Positions 21,488-52,107 are shown, counted from the stretch's first letter. The stretch is DNA of 64,000 bases from Asterias rubens (GCF_902459465.1 NC_047073.1:3534001-3598000); one strand, 5' to 3'. Numbers and translations are program-made. The notes: generated by a model not told the origin, from the sequence alone.

Positions 21488-24400
21488 TTAAACCAAACTA
21501 GAGACTCCAGAAGACGGTAGTTGATCTGGTAGAGGTATGCCAAATACTTGTAAACTACTGCTGTCTTCTGTCTGTCCTTGGAGTCGCTGATGGTCTGAAC
21601 AATAATCCTAGTGTCAGAAGAAATTAAAGGAGCCATTTCAATTGCCTTGCAAATGTCAATCCAACTCCCCCCCCCCAAACAATTGTGTTTGTTGACCAGG
21701 ATCCAATTTCATAGCACAAAAAATAACTTGAGCATAACAATGTGTTGGGTTTAGCAGAGATAGATTACCAGCCAAAATACAAATTCACATGTTAAACTTG
21801 TAACTGGTTTCCTGCTTAATGGTGTTACGCAGAAATTAGAGGCAGTGGACACTATTAGTGATAACTAATAGTGAAACTAAATAATTATAAGCATAAAACC
21901 TTACTTATTTCGAGTAATAGGGAGCTGTTGATAGTTTAAAACATTGTGAGAAACGGCTCCCTCTGAAGTAATGTAGTGTTGAGTAAGAAGCAATTTTCCA
22001 CAAATTAATTTGATTTCTAGACCTCAGAATTAGATTTTGAGGTCTGGAAATCAAGCATCTGAAAGCACACAACTTCATGTGACAAATGCGTTTGTTTCTT
22101 TCATTATAATCTGGCAACTTCAACGACCAACTGAGCTCAAATTTTCACAGGTTTGTTATTTCATGCATATGTTGAGATACACCAAGTGAAAAGACTGGTC
22201 TTTGACAATTACCAAACGTGTACAGTGTCTTTAAGCAATATTTCCCCCCCCCCCATCTCTTTTGGTAAGTCCTTTGTCTCAATGGGTAGACACACTCGCG
22301 TGAAGACTCTGCTTATTGAACTTGTAAAATAAACATTTCTAGGAAAAACTTGCAAAAAATTACCTGTAGAAATACATTTGCAAGGTTGCTTAATCTCTTG
22401 TTAGTTGCCTGGGAAAACCTTTGCATGCATTGGACAACAGATGGCGCTGTGATCTCTGAAATAAAAAATTAAAAAGTCATATAAAATCTTCAGCATCAAT
22501 CAATTATGGGGACATTTCGAGTGAATGAAACTAAATACATATGAATTATATTATGAATAAAAAAATGAGCACTCGTCTACGGAGCTCCAAAAGTGCCATA
22601 CCATTTATCAAATAAGAGCATTGAGACATGCACTTCACAGCTCTGCCAATTACAGTTGCAAGACACTGTACATAACAAATTCTTTGATTTTTTACCTGGA
22701 TTAAGAAGGGACTTGACGCTTGTGCTAATTTGCCTCTTTTGACAGGAAAACTCGTAACATTGGTGATAAGGGTTGTATGGAGTATGATTGGTTGGACCAG
22801 TTGGCAGAAATAGGTTTACAGATGCGACCGAGTTGTAGGGAGTTCAAGCTATTGATACTTCGAACTGAGTAGTTGTCTCCGATGCATTTGTGACATTGAA
22901 TTTATCTATCTTCCTCGTTTCGCTTTGTGCCTCCTTTTTGGACAAAATGCAATTGCATGGGTATATAAAGAGACATCGTTATATGCACTGACAAAAAAAT
23001 GGGTAAACACAATACTAGTCGTTTTTTATCAATTGCCGTAGAAATGTGTTTAATTTAATAGATTACAACTACAACCAAATTGACATTGAAGCTAAACCAC
23101 TGTTCAAAACCATGCACAGTTGAGTAAGCATTTGTCACACTACGACAAGTATGTAGCCACAAACCAACCATGAATATGAAAGGGGCAAAAGGGTACAGAG
23201 TTGGTTTGAGGGTAGGGATTTGGTTCAAGGATAGGGGTTGGTTGCAAGGGTAGAGTAGAGTGTGGGGTAGGGAATTAGTGTGAGGGTTGGGTTTGATTGT
23301 GAGGGTGGGGGTATGAATGGGTTTGAGGCTAAGGGTTGAGCGTAGGAGATGGGTGTGGGTGGGGGTATTAATTGCTTTGAGGGTAGAGGATGGGTGTGGG
23401 GTATGAATGGGGTTTGAGGGAATGGGCGTGAGGGTAGAGTATGAAGGAGTTTGAGGGTTGAAGTTGTGAATGTGATGGTAGGGGTTGGGGTAAAGGATGG
23501 GTGTAGGTAATTGGTTTTAGGGTAGGGGTTAGGGTGTGAAGTAATGGTAGGGGCAGAGATCGAGGAAGTGTGTAGGGTCCTGAACGACCCCAGCTGTATT
23601 TGTGATGCACATAAGAACTGTATCAGTGGCAGTGTCATGGCCGAGTGGTTAAGAGCACCAGATTCAAGCACTGGTGTTTGATCAGCAGTGTGTGGGTTCG
23701 GATCCCGGTCGCGCCACTTGCTACATAAAATTGGGGAGGTAGTGCTTTACCAGCCAGGCTTCGGATTGATGATCACCAAGCCTACATCCGCATGGACTGT
23801 AAAAGGGGTAACCCTGTTTCAGCCCTAGGAGGAGGTGGCAACGGCCTCTGGAATCAAATAATTGTAGCCCACACCTTGAAGTGGCCTCTTCAGGCCTTGT
23901 TTGTCATGCGACTCGCATAACAAAATATATTTTTAAAAAGTCACCTGCTTTAGATTGTGGTGTCATCAGAAACATAAGAGTGGTGATTGCCGAGACCAGT
24001 GTTTCCTCTTCAGTTCTGAAAGCAACAAGAGGGCACAATGTATAAACAGAAGGGGAAACTTAATGTTATTGATATTAATATTTATTGGTCAATTTCTCAG
24101 TTTGGTATGTGTTAGTTCCTGTGAAGACCTTTGCATGCACTGAACAACATAGGGCGATATGATCTCTGAAATAAAAGTTACACAATTCACAATCTTCAGC
24201 ACGCTAGGTTGCTGCAAACTTACCAGGGGTCGAGTCCTAACTTAGGACTAGTCCTAGGAGATATACACATTGCATGGATAGTCCTAAGTTAGGACGAGTA
24301 ACTGGTGCTAACTCGAGATAAGACTAGTCCTAACTCTTTGTGAAATCCACCCCAGGTACGTTGCCATTAATAACAAAGTTCTGAACATGCGCACATAACC

Positions 24401-27400
24401 GAGAGCAATGGATTAACCTGCCAAGTCTGCTGCCACCTAGAGTCCCAAAAGTCCCCTATTATGAATACAGATTTTTCTGAAGTGGGAAATGATATTAAAG
24501 GCAGTGGACACTATTGGTAATTACTCAAAATAATTATCAGCATAAAACTTTACTTGGTAATGATTAATGGGGAGAGGTTGATGGTATAAAACATTGTGAG
24601 AAACTGCTCCCTCTGAAGTGACATAGTTTTCCGAGAGAGAAGTATTTTTCCACGAATTTGATTTCGAGACCTCAAGTTTAGAATTTGAGGTCTCGAAATC
24701 AACCGTCTAAAAGCACACAACTTCGTGTGACAAGGTTTTTTTTTCTTTCATTATTATCTCTCAACTTCGACGACCGATTGAGCTCAAATTTTCACAGGTT
24801 TGTTATTTCATGTATATGTTGAGATACACCCAGTGAGAAGACTGGTCTTTGACAATTACCAATAGGGTCCACTGTCTTTAAGGTCTATATTGTGCAATCA
24901 ACTGTTCAAGGAATGCGACCATCGAGCCTAAGTTGACCGATGACAGCAGAACAGCACAGATGCACTAGAAGAAGATGTCCAGTATTTTTCACTTACCCTT
25001 CCCTTTTTATAAAGGGCCGCACTGGACATTATTGGTATTTACCCAAAGTAATTGTTAGCATAAAAACTTACTTGGTAACGAGAAATGGCTCCCTCTGAAG
25101 TAACAGAGTTTATTCTCACTCAAATAACAGATTTGTTATTTTATAATATCTTGGGATACACCCAGTGAGAATACTGGTCTTTGACAAATTACCTAACATG
25201 TCCAGTGCCTTTAATGTATAAAATTTAGTTTAGTGATTTTAGTTAACCCCCTTTTAGACTCACCACCTACAACTTCGGAAAGAAAAGGGGGAAAAGTTCA
25301 ACCTTTTCTTTAATTCTGAATGGAGTCCTACCTGGATAATACACCAATGATGAGTTTGACACCACCAGAACTAATAATGTGGTCCTTAATGCCTCTGTCT
25401 GAAAATACAAAAACATTATTATATTTCATAAATATAGGATATAATAATTGCATGGTGAGGTATCAATGTATATTTGGTTTGCGGTAACACCATGTGTGTA
25501 TCTACTTGCCAGAGTTGTTCTTAGGGAACTGTCTTGCTTTATTCTACTGCCGTGGAGTAGATAATCGTAGGAGACTCCCGACGATGACTAGAGCAAGCTA
25601 GTCGAAACGTTGAGACCAATTTCAGAACTGACTCCGCGGCAGTACAGTTAATTACGATCCTATAAGCTAAAGTAGTAGTCCAGTCTAATTTCTATACCAT
25701 CCACCCTGGTAATAGTTAAAAAGCAGGACAGTTCTTTTCAGAACTGAGAAGTCTCCCGAACCTCCGATTATCTACTCCACGGCAGTAGAATAAAGCAAGA
25801 CAGTTCCCTAAGAACAACTCTACCTGGCAAGTAGATACACACATGGTGTTACCGCAAACCAAATATGAATATATTTCATAACTTAAGGATCCCAGGTAAA
25901 CCGTGACAGGCAAACTTTCCCTTTCCCCTTTCTATTTGCGTTTACAAAAAAAATTAACAAAACATTTCCTGTTTAACCTTGGTTTCTCTTATTTATCATT
26001 TGTTTTTGCTTTCCTGTCAGTCACTCTTTGTTGGGATTTTAAACGGAATATTAAACAAAAATAGCAAGGCTGGTCGTACCGAGGGCAACATTGCAAAGTC
26101 CGCCAAGCCCAAACTCAACCTGCTTCTCATCAGGCTCAGTCAAAGTATCTATAAAATGAAAAATGTAAATTAAAATAACACAACTTATTTATGATAACTG
26201 AAAATAAGATATTCATGAAAAATTTACATGAACTTAAAATGGAATGAATGAAATGAAGGGAAATTCCTTTTCAGAGATTTTTTTATTATATCTTAGGTCG
26301 GGGTCCCGAATTCAAATGGGCATATTTAAACTCAAAGTAATTCGCAAACAAATATTATGAAGATGTGTTTAACTGCTTGGTCATGTAGGCCCATCATGAT
26401 CGAGTGTTACAATTAGCGTAGCAATATTTAGCCAAATTTTAGCAATATTTACAGAAGAAATCTTTTTCATAACTTACCTAAAAATAAATCTACAACATTT
26501 AGTTTTCGGAGATGTTCATAATTAATTGGATCGTAGGCAAAGTTTGCTAGATTTGCCAGAACTTGATTCTTTCCACCTATACAAAAAAGAAAAAAATGAG
26601 AGAGAAATTGTAAGTCATTATACCTGATATAGTTGGCCTATTAACCCACCCCATTTCACATGTATTTACGCACTAATATTAATGCGGGCCTATCCTGTCC
26701 CCCATTTTGAAAGAATTAACCCCCAGTGTTTTATGGAATAGCCGGTGCATTCGTTTAGCTTCACTGGGTCGATCCCGGTCTGCCCCGGTACTTTCGCATA
26801 GCTTTGACGTCATTCCAGGGGCTCACCCGGACCAGCCCCCCGTGCCCTGCTTGTGGAGTGGGTCACTTGGGGGTGACCTGAGGTGCATGCCGTCACCTCG
26901 AGAGGGCGAGTGTGATCGTTCGATTAGCTCTTGTCAGGGGCTCACCCGAGTGAGCACCGGTGGGGTAGACCCAGAGAAGCTAAACGAACACACCCAGCAT
27001 AGCAAGGGGACATATCAAAAGCAAGACCAGAAAATCGTCCATATCCTGCTACCACCTGTTCACTAATTTTTACAAAAAGAAACAAGGGGTCTACATCAGC
27101 TCATTTGACTCTCGAGTAATTTAGAATACATTCTACTACTTTATTTAATACAAATGAAATGGTGGTGGCAGGTGACAGATACTTTTCCCAAGCAAAAGGC
27201 CAATCAATGTTTTTGTTTAAGCATATGGAGGAAGCAGAAGTAAACAAAATTAATTTATGTTATTGTTAAAATATTCTTCATGAAAATTAACAACAATGTA
27301 CTATTACTATAACATGTTTATAATTAATAAAGAAAAAGAAACATTCAAATGTTGTAAATCAAATCGCTTTAAAAACCTCTTCACACAAATGAAAACATGT

Positions 27401-27586
27401 TATTTTGAATCTTTGCAAATTTAAATGGACCATAAGAATATTTATTATTATAAAAAGAATACGCCAAGAATACGAGCCATTGTCATTTGAAGTCTGGAAT
27501 TCGGTCACAAGCTGTTGCAAGAATTCCAATCTCCCCACCCCGTCAACGGGTGTTTTTGTCTCCAAATGTCTCTTCGATGAAAACAT
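21488..27586 (-). CDS. ARMC7: Armadillo repeat-containing protein 7, complete (7 exons)
   Basis: Small armadillo-repeat protein; its cellular role is little defined. Minus-strand exons: 27463-27586, 26478-26576, 26080-26148, 25332-25398, 23945-24015, 22364-22455 and 21488-21607; 642 bases, 213 residues (human is 198). Matching stretches in order: [110 protein letters not shown] and, near the end, [13 protein letters not shown]. Start chosen at the ATG giving [11 protein letters not shown]. The exon 1 donor is uncertain: GTATTC after 27463 keeps the frame but is weak and adds about five residues relative to human. Head-to-head with PRKAA. A dead copy of the sixth exon sits between exons 4 and 5. 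Confidence 0.9.
21836..22234 (+). mobile_element. MITE (family A), decayed left end
   Basis: The right TTAA (22231-22234) is present; the left end is TTAG. The interior matches family A. Lies in the last ARMC7 intron. Confidence 0.82.
23170..23570 (+). repeat. G-rich minisatellite in ARMC7 intron
   Basis: Irregular repeats of GGGT(A/T)GGGG, TTTGAGGGTAGGG and GGTGTGGG over about 400 bases. The long proline/threonine-rich frame on the other strand is an artefact of this repeat. Confidence 0.75.
23638..23935 (+). mobile_element. tRNA-derived SINE
   Basis: A box TGGCCGAGTGGTTAAGAG, B box GTGGGTTCGGATCCCGGTC, then a tRNA-unrelated body (ATTGATGATCACCAAGCCTA, GGGTAACCCTGTTTCAGCCC, CACACCTTGAAGTGGCC). 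Body fragments recur at 31625-31775 (reverse) and 44505-44870. Confidence 0.82.
24109..24200 (-). pseudogene. Duplicated, non-functional copy of ARMC7 exon 6
   Basis: On the minus strand this stretch repeats the start of ARMC7 exon 6 (22364-22455) and about 35 bases of the intron before it. The acceptor (TTTATTTCAG) is intact. About 19 codons stay open in the same frame (VVQCMQR shared). Similarity stops after AACTAAC, and no splice donor follows, so it should not work as an exon. It lies between exons 4 and 5. Confidence 0.75.
24220..24356. mobile_element. GTCCTAACTTAGGAC palindromic MITE
   Basis: Ends around ACCAGGGGTCGAGTCCTAAC and TTTGTGAAATCCACCCC, built of repeated AGTCCTAA/TTAGGACT blocks. 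Relatives at about 36325-36840, 48395-48565 and 61275-61433. Confidence 0.7.
24495..24881 (+). mobile_element. TTAA-ended MITE (family A)
   Basis: TTAA at 24495-24498 and 24878-24881, full length, in ARMC7 intron 4. Confidence 0.88.
25012..25214 (+). mobile_element. Deleted MITE (family A)
   Basis: About 200 bases. Left part CACTGGACATTATTGG; right end CCAGTGCCTTTAA (TTAA 25211-25214). The middle is lost. Confidence 0.75.
25480..25863. mobile_element. Palindromic MITE (GGTTTGCGGTAACACCATG ends)
   Basis: The left end GGTTTGCGGTAACACCATGT reads in reverse at 25844-25863. Arms of about 110 bases include TCTACTGCCGTGGAGTAGAT. Fragments of the same ends occur at about 4640-4660, 6870-6890 and 48808-48825. 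Confidence 0.82.
26750..26992. mobile_element. GC-rich inverted-repeat element in ARMC7 intron 1
   Basis: Outer ends TTCGTTTAGCTTCACTGGGT and ACCCAGAGAAGCTAAACGAA form an inverted repeat. GGGGCTCACCCG occurs twice inside. Much more GC-rich than its surroundings. Confidence 0.65.
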
Positions 27587-28065
27587 CTCCACACAAAAGG
27601 GCAAATCACTTATTGTATGACGGCCCCAGCAACATTCTTGCCCCGTTGTGGTTGACCTGCATTTACGTAAGCACACAATAAAGAAACTGCTTTCCGATTG
27701 TAAACAAGTCTCCAAAACAAAGTCTGCAACAGCTCTACTTAAATAGGACATGTGCGCGCGCCTCGTGTGCAATGTACGAGAAAAGAGTTGTAAACAGAAC
27801 GTGTGGGGGCGTTTTCCTAGGACAACCTCGAACGATTTTGATACATTATATAATAAATACTCAACACATTTTGAACTATTGCTACATTTAATAAACTTCA
27901 ACTCGTAACATATTTTATAAACAATCATTGAGGGGCTTAGTTGATTTAAAAACGTATACATTGTAGCAAAATTGAAGACGAGACAAATCAACTCACCTTG
28001 ACCCATTTAAGGTCAGATTATTATTTCCCAGGCAAAACGAAGTCAACATCGCAAATAACTTTACA
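27587..28065. promoter_or_regulatory. Putative bidirectional promoter ARMC7/PRKAA
   Basis: 479 bases separate the two divergent start codons. No repeat family was recognised here. A locally GC- and CG-richer stretch occurs around 27748-27830 (TGTGCGCGCGCCTCGTG), in contrast to the AT-rich flanks. A shared promoter is inferred from orientation and spacing. Confidence 0.55.
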
Positions 28066-46443
<18,378 letters not shown>

Positions 46444-47800
46444 ATCCGTCATAGCGCCACCTAGGGGCGGGAAAATTGCCGCACATCATGTGCGCAAACA
46501 GGGCATTACAGAAGGTCAGTGTAAGGTTGCTTTTTCCACGAATAGGCAACGACGTCAGCATTTAGAGTGAAGAATGTACAGTGACTTGAGAGCATAGAAA
46601 CAGAACTCGGAGACCAATGAGCTCGACTGCCCAATTTGTTGTCTCTGTATGCGTTTAAGCGCACCACATGACGTGTGTAAATGGCAAAATAATCATCACG
46701 TGAGCGCACATAGACCTTTTTTTATGTGAATTCATTGGTCAATGTTCATGACGTCTACTGTATAGCAAAACAGAATGGCGTACGCACATCGATAAAAGTG
46801 GTCTCACAACGAAATCGCTCGCACAATGTCGATCACTCGGCGGTCCTCCGAGTTCTATGCTTGAGAGTTGCCTTTGAACCTTTCTATTCGGGATTGTGTA
46901 CCACACAGATCTTGAAATGAAACTGTGTTTTTTTTTGTAATTGGATTTTTGTCTAGTTGGGTTGGTGTACAGCCATGGTGCATTGAGTAGGGGACTTATT
47001 GGGTATTAAAAGTCTCGTCGGTTAGTGGGGAAACAAAAATAGGGTTAACCTGACGTTTAATCATGTTGAATAAGTCTTGAAATACTTTAAGATCTCAGGT
47101 TTCTGTGTGATGTTTTCTGAAACATTTCTGACTTTGAAATGGTTTACACTGCATGAAATGCAGACGAGATGAAACTAAGAATTGATCGTTATTTCGGAGA
47201 ACTTGAAGAACCGGATGTCCATCCTAAAAAGTGCTCGCTTACAGCTTGCATACAAAATCAATTATAGATATATAGATATATATATATATTAACTCTGTTT
47301 GTTTGACTTCTGAAATGAACAGCCAAATATAAGTGCTTTGATTATGATGCTTATTTTGTTAACAATCCTGCAGTAACTGAAAAAAACAACTCTGTATATA
47401 TGTAATAAAAACTAGTATGTTTCAATTTTTGTTTGTTTTTTTTAGGTGTAGATATTTTTTGAAGAAAAATAGCCGCTTAAAGGCTTTAAAAGATCCTTGT
47501 ATAAACATCTAGGCAAATTGATCACCCCTTTAAAAAGGCAAATGTTAAAATGTACAAGAAAAATATTTTTGCCCAAACTACTTTTTTTGTGGGCGTGGCT
47601 GATTTAAGTTGAAAACCAAATTGGCAAAGGAAGAGAGTCGCTAAAGCATAAAGTGTATCGGTCGAGTATTTTGCAGCTTTTGACTAAATGATCATTGAGC
47701 TAAGCAATGGGAACTCTCTGCCCGTACACACAGGTGTGCGTGTAATATTTACAAATAAAGTTTGTGACATTTTAAACATTAATGATAAACAATAAGGGTT
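46444..47800 (+). other. Presumed 3' UTR of PRKAA
   Basis: Repeat-poor sequence downstream of the PRKAA stop. AATAAA at 47403-47408 and 47754-47759 are candidate polyadenylation signals. No open frame resembling a gene was seen. The exact transcript end cannot be fixed from sequence. Confidence 0.45.
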
Positions 47801-48159
47801 TTTAAAACTGATTATGGGTGAGGTTTTTGTGTAGGTCCACAGCATTTATGCTTGAGGAATGTGAATAATGTTGGTAAGATTGAAGATATAAATGTCCAAA
47901 GATTAACACAGTACCTTCCACGGTGTAAAGGCGGTCAGAGTGGGAAATTTTCCCTGAAATATTTTTGCTTGAAAAGCTATAGTTTTTAAGAAAAAGAGTC
48001 AATCAATATAATTTTGACCTTATTGTACAAAACCCAATGTTTAAAAACAGTGAAAGCATATAGCCTGTAAATTTTTTTTTTTTGTGTTATCAAGAAGTAA
48101 GCCAAAAGGGAAACTGACTGGATAAATTTCAAATATTTGGGGGTAAACAAAGACAAATT

Positions 48160-48235
48160 TACTAGAGCCGAACGTGAACCTGCAACCTCCGAATTATCGT
48201 GCCTGTGCTCTACCAACTTAAAGCTCTGTAGCCCA
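48160..48235 (-). mobile_element. tRNA-derived SINE head, third family
   Basis: Minus strand: AGCTTTAAGTTGGTAGAGCA (A box) and GGAGGTTGCAGGTTCACGTT (B box). No body was followed. A related piece is at about 59115-59180. Confidence 0.55.
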
Positions 48236-48394
48236 ATGTTTGTGGTCTCCCCATTAATTTGTCAATAACTTAGATCACCAACATAGGGCTAGATAACTCA
48301 GTTGAATTAAGTTTGTGAACGCTGCTGACGGTGTTGCCGCTGGTACCTATGTCCCCCTTGTTAAACAGGGATTGGTTCTTGGTAAAAGTACCAG

Positions 48395-48565
48395 CCGTCG
48401 ATTTCACAAAACTCTTCCTAACTTAAGACTAATCTTAGGACTTAAGACGAGTCCCAACCCTGCACTGTAGCATGCAGACCTTAAGATTAATCCTAAGTTA
48501 GGACGAATTACTCTTCCTAACTCGAGATAAGACGAGTCCTAACTCTTTGTGAAATCGACGGCAGG
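48395..48565. mobile_element. GTCCTAACTTAGGAC palindromic MITE
   Basis: Ends CCGTCGATTTCACAAAACTC and TCTTTGTGAAATCGACGGC; interior CTTAAGACTAATCTTAGGAC and the reverse form. Confidence 0.78.
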
Positions 48566-48845
48566 TTTTTTTTCTGTCTTTCACAAAATATAGAAAATGT
48601 ACCCAGCTGAAACATGCATAGGTGACATACATTGTGTCTTTATTGACGGAACAAATTATTGGAAAATAGTATTGGTAGATGTGAACTAATTACCAACCAA
48701 AAGGAACTATAGTAATAAAATAAATTCAAAAAATATATAGAGTGTTTCTCAAAGGCAAAAAAAAACAATCTACACGACCCACCTTTAACACAGAAAATAT
48801 TTGTTTGGTTTGTGGTAACACTGTTAGAATTTAGTTCTGTTCTTG

Positions 48846-49194
48846 CTCATCTTGCTTAGGCATAAAAAAAAATGTTATGTTGGCATAACCTGACCTACCT
48901 TAAAAATACGGCCGACCCTGGATAGATTTTTCAAGGGAAGAAATTTAATGATTAAAATCTATTAAAGACATTTAAATAAAATAAATATCATCAAGAGTTT
49001 AAAAATATGCTATTTGTTGTGTGTAGCCTAGTTTTCTTTTGTTATCGTGTATACTACCGGCTCAAACATTTAGAACGCATGTCATTTTCGTTGCTGGGAG
49101 GGGAACAAAAATCTCTACCCACCTACCCTATTTTTGGGGGCCCGTTACGCCAGCATAACATTTTTTTTTTATGCCTTAATCTCATCTTGCTTAG
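48846..49194. mobile_element. GGCATAAAAAAAAATG-ended MITE
   Basis: Left end GGCATAAAAAAAAATGTTAT, right end AACATTTTTTTTTTATGCC. CTCATCTTGCTTAG is repeated directly on both sides (48846-48859 and 49181-49194). Confidence 0.75.
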
Positions 49195-50244
49195 TTCTGA
49201 AAGAACTAGTCCTTCTACTACCTACTGCTTAAGCAGCTCTGTGAAATTAGGCCCTGTCTATATTTAAGCAGGAACCGGTAGCCTGCCATTGCCATTTACT
49301 GTGAATTGGTTTGGTTTCCTGTAGTGGCTTGCTTTGTTACGGCAGTTTGGGCTAAGCAGGGATGGGGTTTCTCAGGGTTTTTGTTTTCAAGATTTAAGAA
49401 TTTTCTCAAAATGTCTTTGAACTTTCAAATATCCTTGAAAGATTTAAAACATTAAGAATGAAATTTCCCACTATTTGTGTCCAAACCTGTAGTAGTTTTT
49501 TTTTGTGATGCTAAAAGTCTGACCCTGAATATAACAATAGAGAGGTTCGGAGTCTAAAATAAGGTGGAACCTAGACCAGTGCTTCCATGGCAAACAGGCC
49601 AACTTGGAAAAGTACATTTTTAGAAAAGATTGAAATGAAACAGGTTATTTTGCCATAAACAGGATGAAAGGGTAAAAAAAGGCCGAGATAGGACAAGTTA
49701 TATTCGCATCCAAACCTAGTATGCTTATGAAACTCTGAAATGAAAAAAAAAAAAAACGCCTTCAATTTACACACAAATGATCTTATTATAAGAAACCAAC
49801 ATGTTCAAGTTAGGCTGTCTTACCATGGAACGGCCAAAGCCAACAAGCCATTTTTTCCAGGAATGTTCACCTTGATATGTGGGAGGGACAAAAACCGTGT
49901 TCCCATTTGACTTTCTCTTTGCGGGCAGACGTAAAGTTAGCGTGACTGGCTTAGGCGTAAGTCTACCATGCATTCCAACCTGGACTAATATCCCGCGACG
50001 TTTGCATAGCCTTTTACAGTGTGGTTGTTGTAGGTTAACAGAGCGGAACTTTTCCCATTGGATATTTACCTGCCCTGTTACGTTACCGTGGCTACGCGGA
50101 AGTCTTCCGTGACCTTTTTTTTTTTACATCAGAGTTGTGTTAAGTTGACAGGAAGGTCACTTTACCATGCATCCCCATTTTCATTCTACAGAAAAGTCAC
50201 GGTACTTTAAGCAAAAAAAAGGTCCTAATGTATGGGAACACGGC

Positions 50245-50601
50245 TTAAAGATGACATGTCAGATTTTTGGCCGATTTGACCCAAAAATTTTGATTTAAAA
50301 TTCAATAGGTATTTTGATGGGGGTCGAGAAAGTTACAAGCTTTTATTTGAGCCAATTATTAGTAGCAGTGAAATAAAGTGCTCAAAATTAGTTTTTGTCA
50401 GGATCCCGACAATATATCACAAGACCAATTCTTATGTGTTTTATAAGAAACGTTTTAAATTTTTGTCATGGTTCCTGTCCATAAAAAGTAAAAGACAATT
50501 ATTTTTCATTAGAGCGGGTAATACTCTTTGAAATACCATTCACTAAAAAAAAAATCAATTTTTTTATATTTGGGGCCAAAAATCTGACCTAGCATCTTTA
50601 A
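50245..50601. mobile_element. TTAA-ended MITE (family H)
   Basis: TTAAAGATGACATGTCAGATT and TTTTTGGCC at the left; GGCCAAAAATCTGACCTAGC and ATCTTTAA at the right. TTAA at 50245-50248 and 50598-50601. No second copy in the window. Confidence 0.75.
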
Positions 50602-51720
50602 GATAGAAGAGAGTCATCACTGACCAAACCTTACACAAGTCTTTTTCTGTTATGTCTATTCTCTTTTATTGTGTGCTGTGGCCATTTCATCGGTTTTTTT
50701 TATTGCGTTGTCCTATAGATTCATTTAAAACCTGACCATAATATCATAACAGGTTTAAGAAAATGAAAAACCATTCCTAAACCTTAGATTTAAAAAAAAA
50801 ATTACGGTGGAAATTGCATTTATCCCAAGATACTTTGTACGTGTCGTGTAAATTCTGTGTAATTAATAAATGTACAGTAAAATAAAATAAAAACATATAA
50901 TATCATTATTTTTTTGACTAGATAACTATGCGACTTTTTTTTATTATTGATAAAATGTTTGGGTCTTTAGAAAGACCTTGATGGTGCGGATTGTTTATTG
51001 TTAAGTGTTCAATTTTACATGTGGTAACATGGTATGCAATTGAAATAATTATCAGATTAAAATACTAATGTATTCATGTACTTGTACATGCTGTGATGAA
51101 TGACAAGGCAAAAATATGAAATCAAATTAACTCAGAGTAAAATTTCCTTTGTTGGTGTGAACTTTTGTTTGGGTACTGACCGAGGGGTTTTGACAGCAAA
51201 GTAGCTAAGCGGTAAGCACTGTACACACTTATACTGGTGTTCAAGGTATTATACAGGCTTGGTTAAGGATGAAAGAAATGTAGTCTGAAAACTTAAGCCT
51301 ACTGATTTACAGCTCATACTACAGCCATTATTTTTTTCTGGGAAAAATATTTGACAAAACCGTATCAGAAAATTTATTTTGGTTTTACACTAACAGTACA
51401 TTGATGTGTGTTAGCACTGAATACTCTGTACTTTTCATGAGTTTTGTGAGAAAAAAACACAGGCATTATTACTCAGAGATCAGAAAACCTTTAAAAAAAA
51501 ATGCAAAAGCGTATTTCAGTTGTTACAACCAGAATTAAGGAAAATTGTGTTTACGGGCTGAAAGTTGGGTATTGTTTTTTTCTCTATTTTCTCCTGACTC
51601 ACACAACCGATTCAGCCCAAAGTTTCATAGGTTTGGCATTTCTTGTACGTGGTTGACACAAAACAAATATGAACGCTGTCTGTGCCTTTTTTTGTCAGCT
51701 CACCAATCCTGTATAGTACC

Positions 51721-52107
51721 TTAAACGTCACTGGACACTATTGGTAATTACATGTACTCAAAATAACTGTTAGTATAAAAACACACTTGGTAACAACCAT
51801 TGGAGAGATGTTGATAGTATAAAACATTGTGAGAAATGGCTCCCTCTAAAGTATCTTAGTTTTGGGAGAGAGGAAATTTCTCACTCAAATATTAAAAGAC
51901 TTCAGGCCTGAAGCCTTTTATTATGCGTCTGAAAGCACACACATTTGTGTAACAAGGGTGTTCTTTGTCTTTTCATTATTCTTTTGCAACTTGAATAACC
52001 ATCGAGTCAAAACGTTCACAGATTTCTTATTTTATGCATATATGTTGGGATACACCAAGTAATAATACTGGTCTTTGACAATTACCAGAGGTGTCCAGTG
52101 CCTTTAA
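51721..52107 (+). mobile_element. TTAA-ended MITE (family A, diverged)
   Basis: TTAA at 51721-51724 and 52104-52107. Ends ACGTCACTGGACACTATTGG and AGGTGTCCAGTGCCT; hairpin GACTTCAGGCCTGAAGCC. Confidence 0.8.

Noticed and set aside
23225..23671. Minus-strand Pro/Thr-rich frame of 148 codons
   Set aside because: Low-complexity translation of the G-rich minisatellite, ending in a SINE.
27359..28006. Minus-strand frame of 215 codons
   Set aside because: Only its middle (from the ATG at 27586 to about 27463) matches ARMC7 exon 1. The upstream part lies in the promoter gap and the rest is intron.
49007..49267. Plus-strand frame of 86 codons with hydrophobic start
   Set aside because: It lies inside the inverted-repeat element 48846-49194 and runs past its end.
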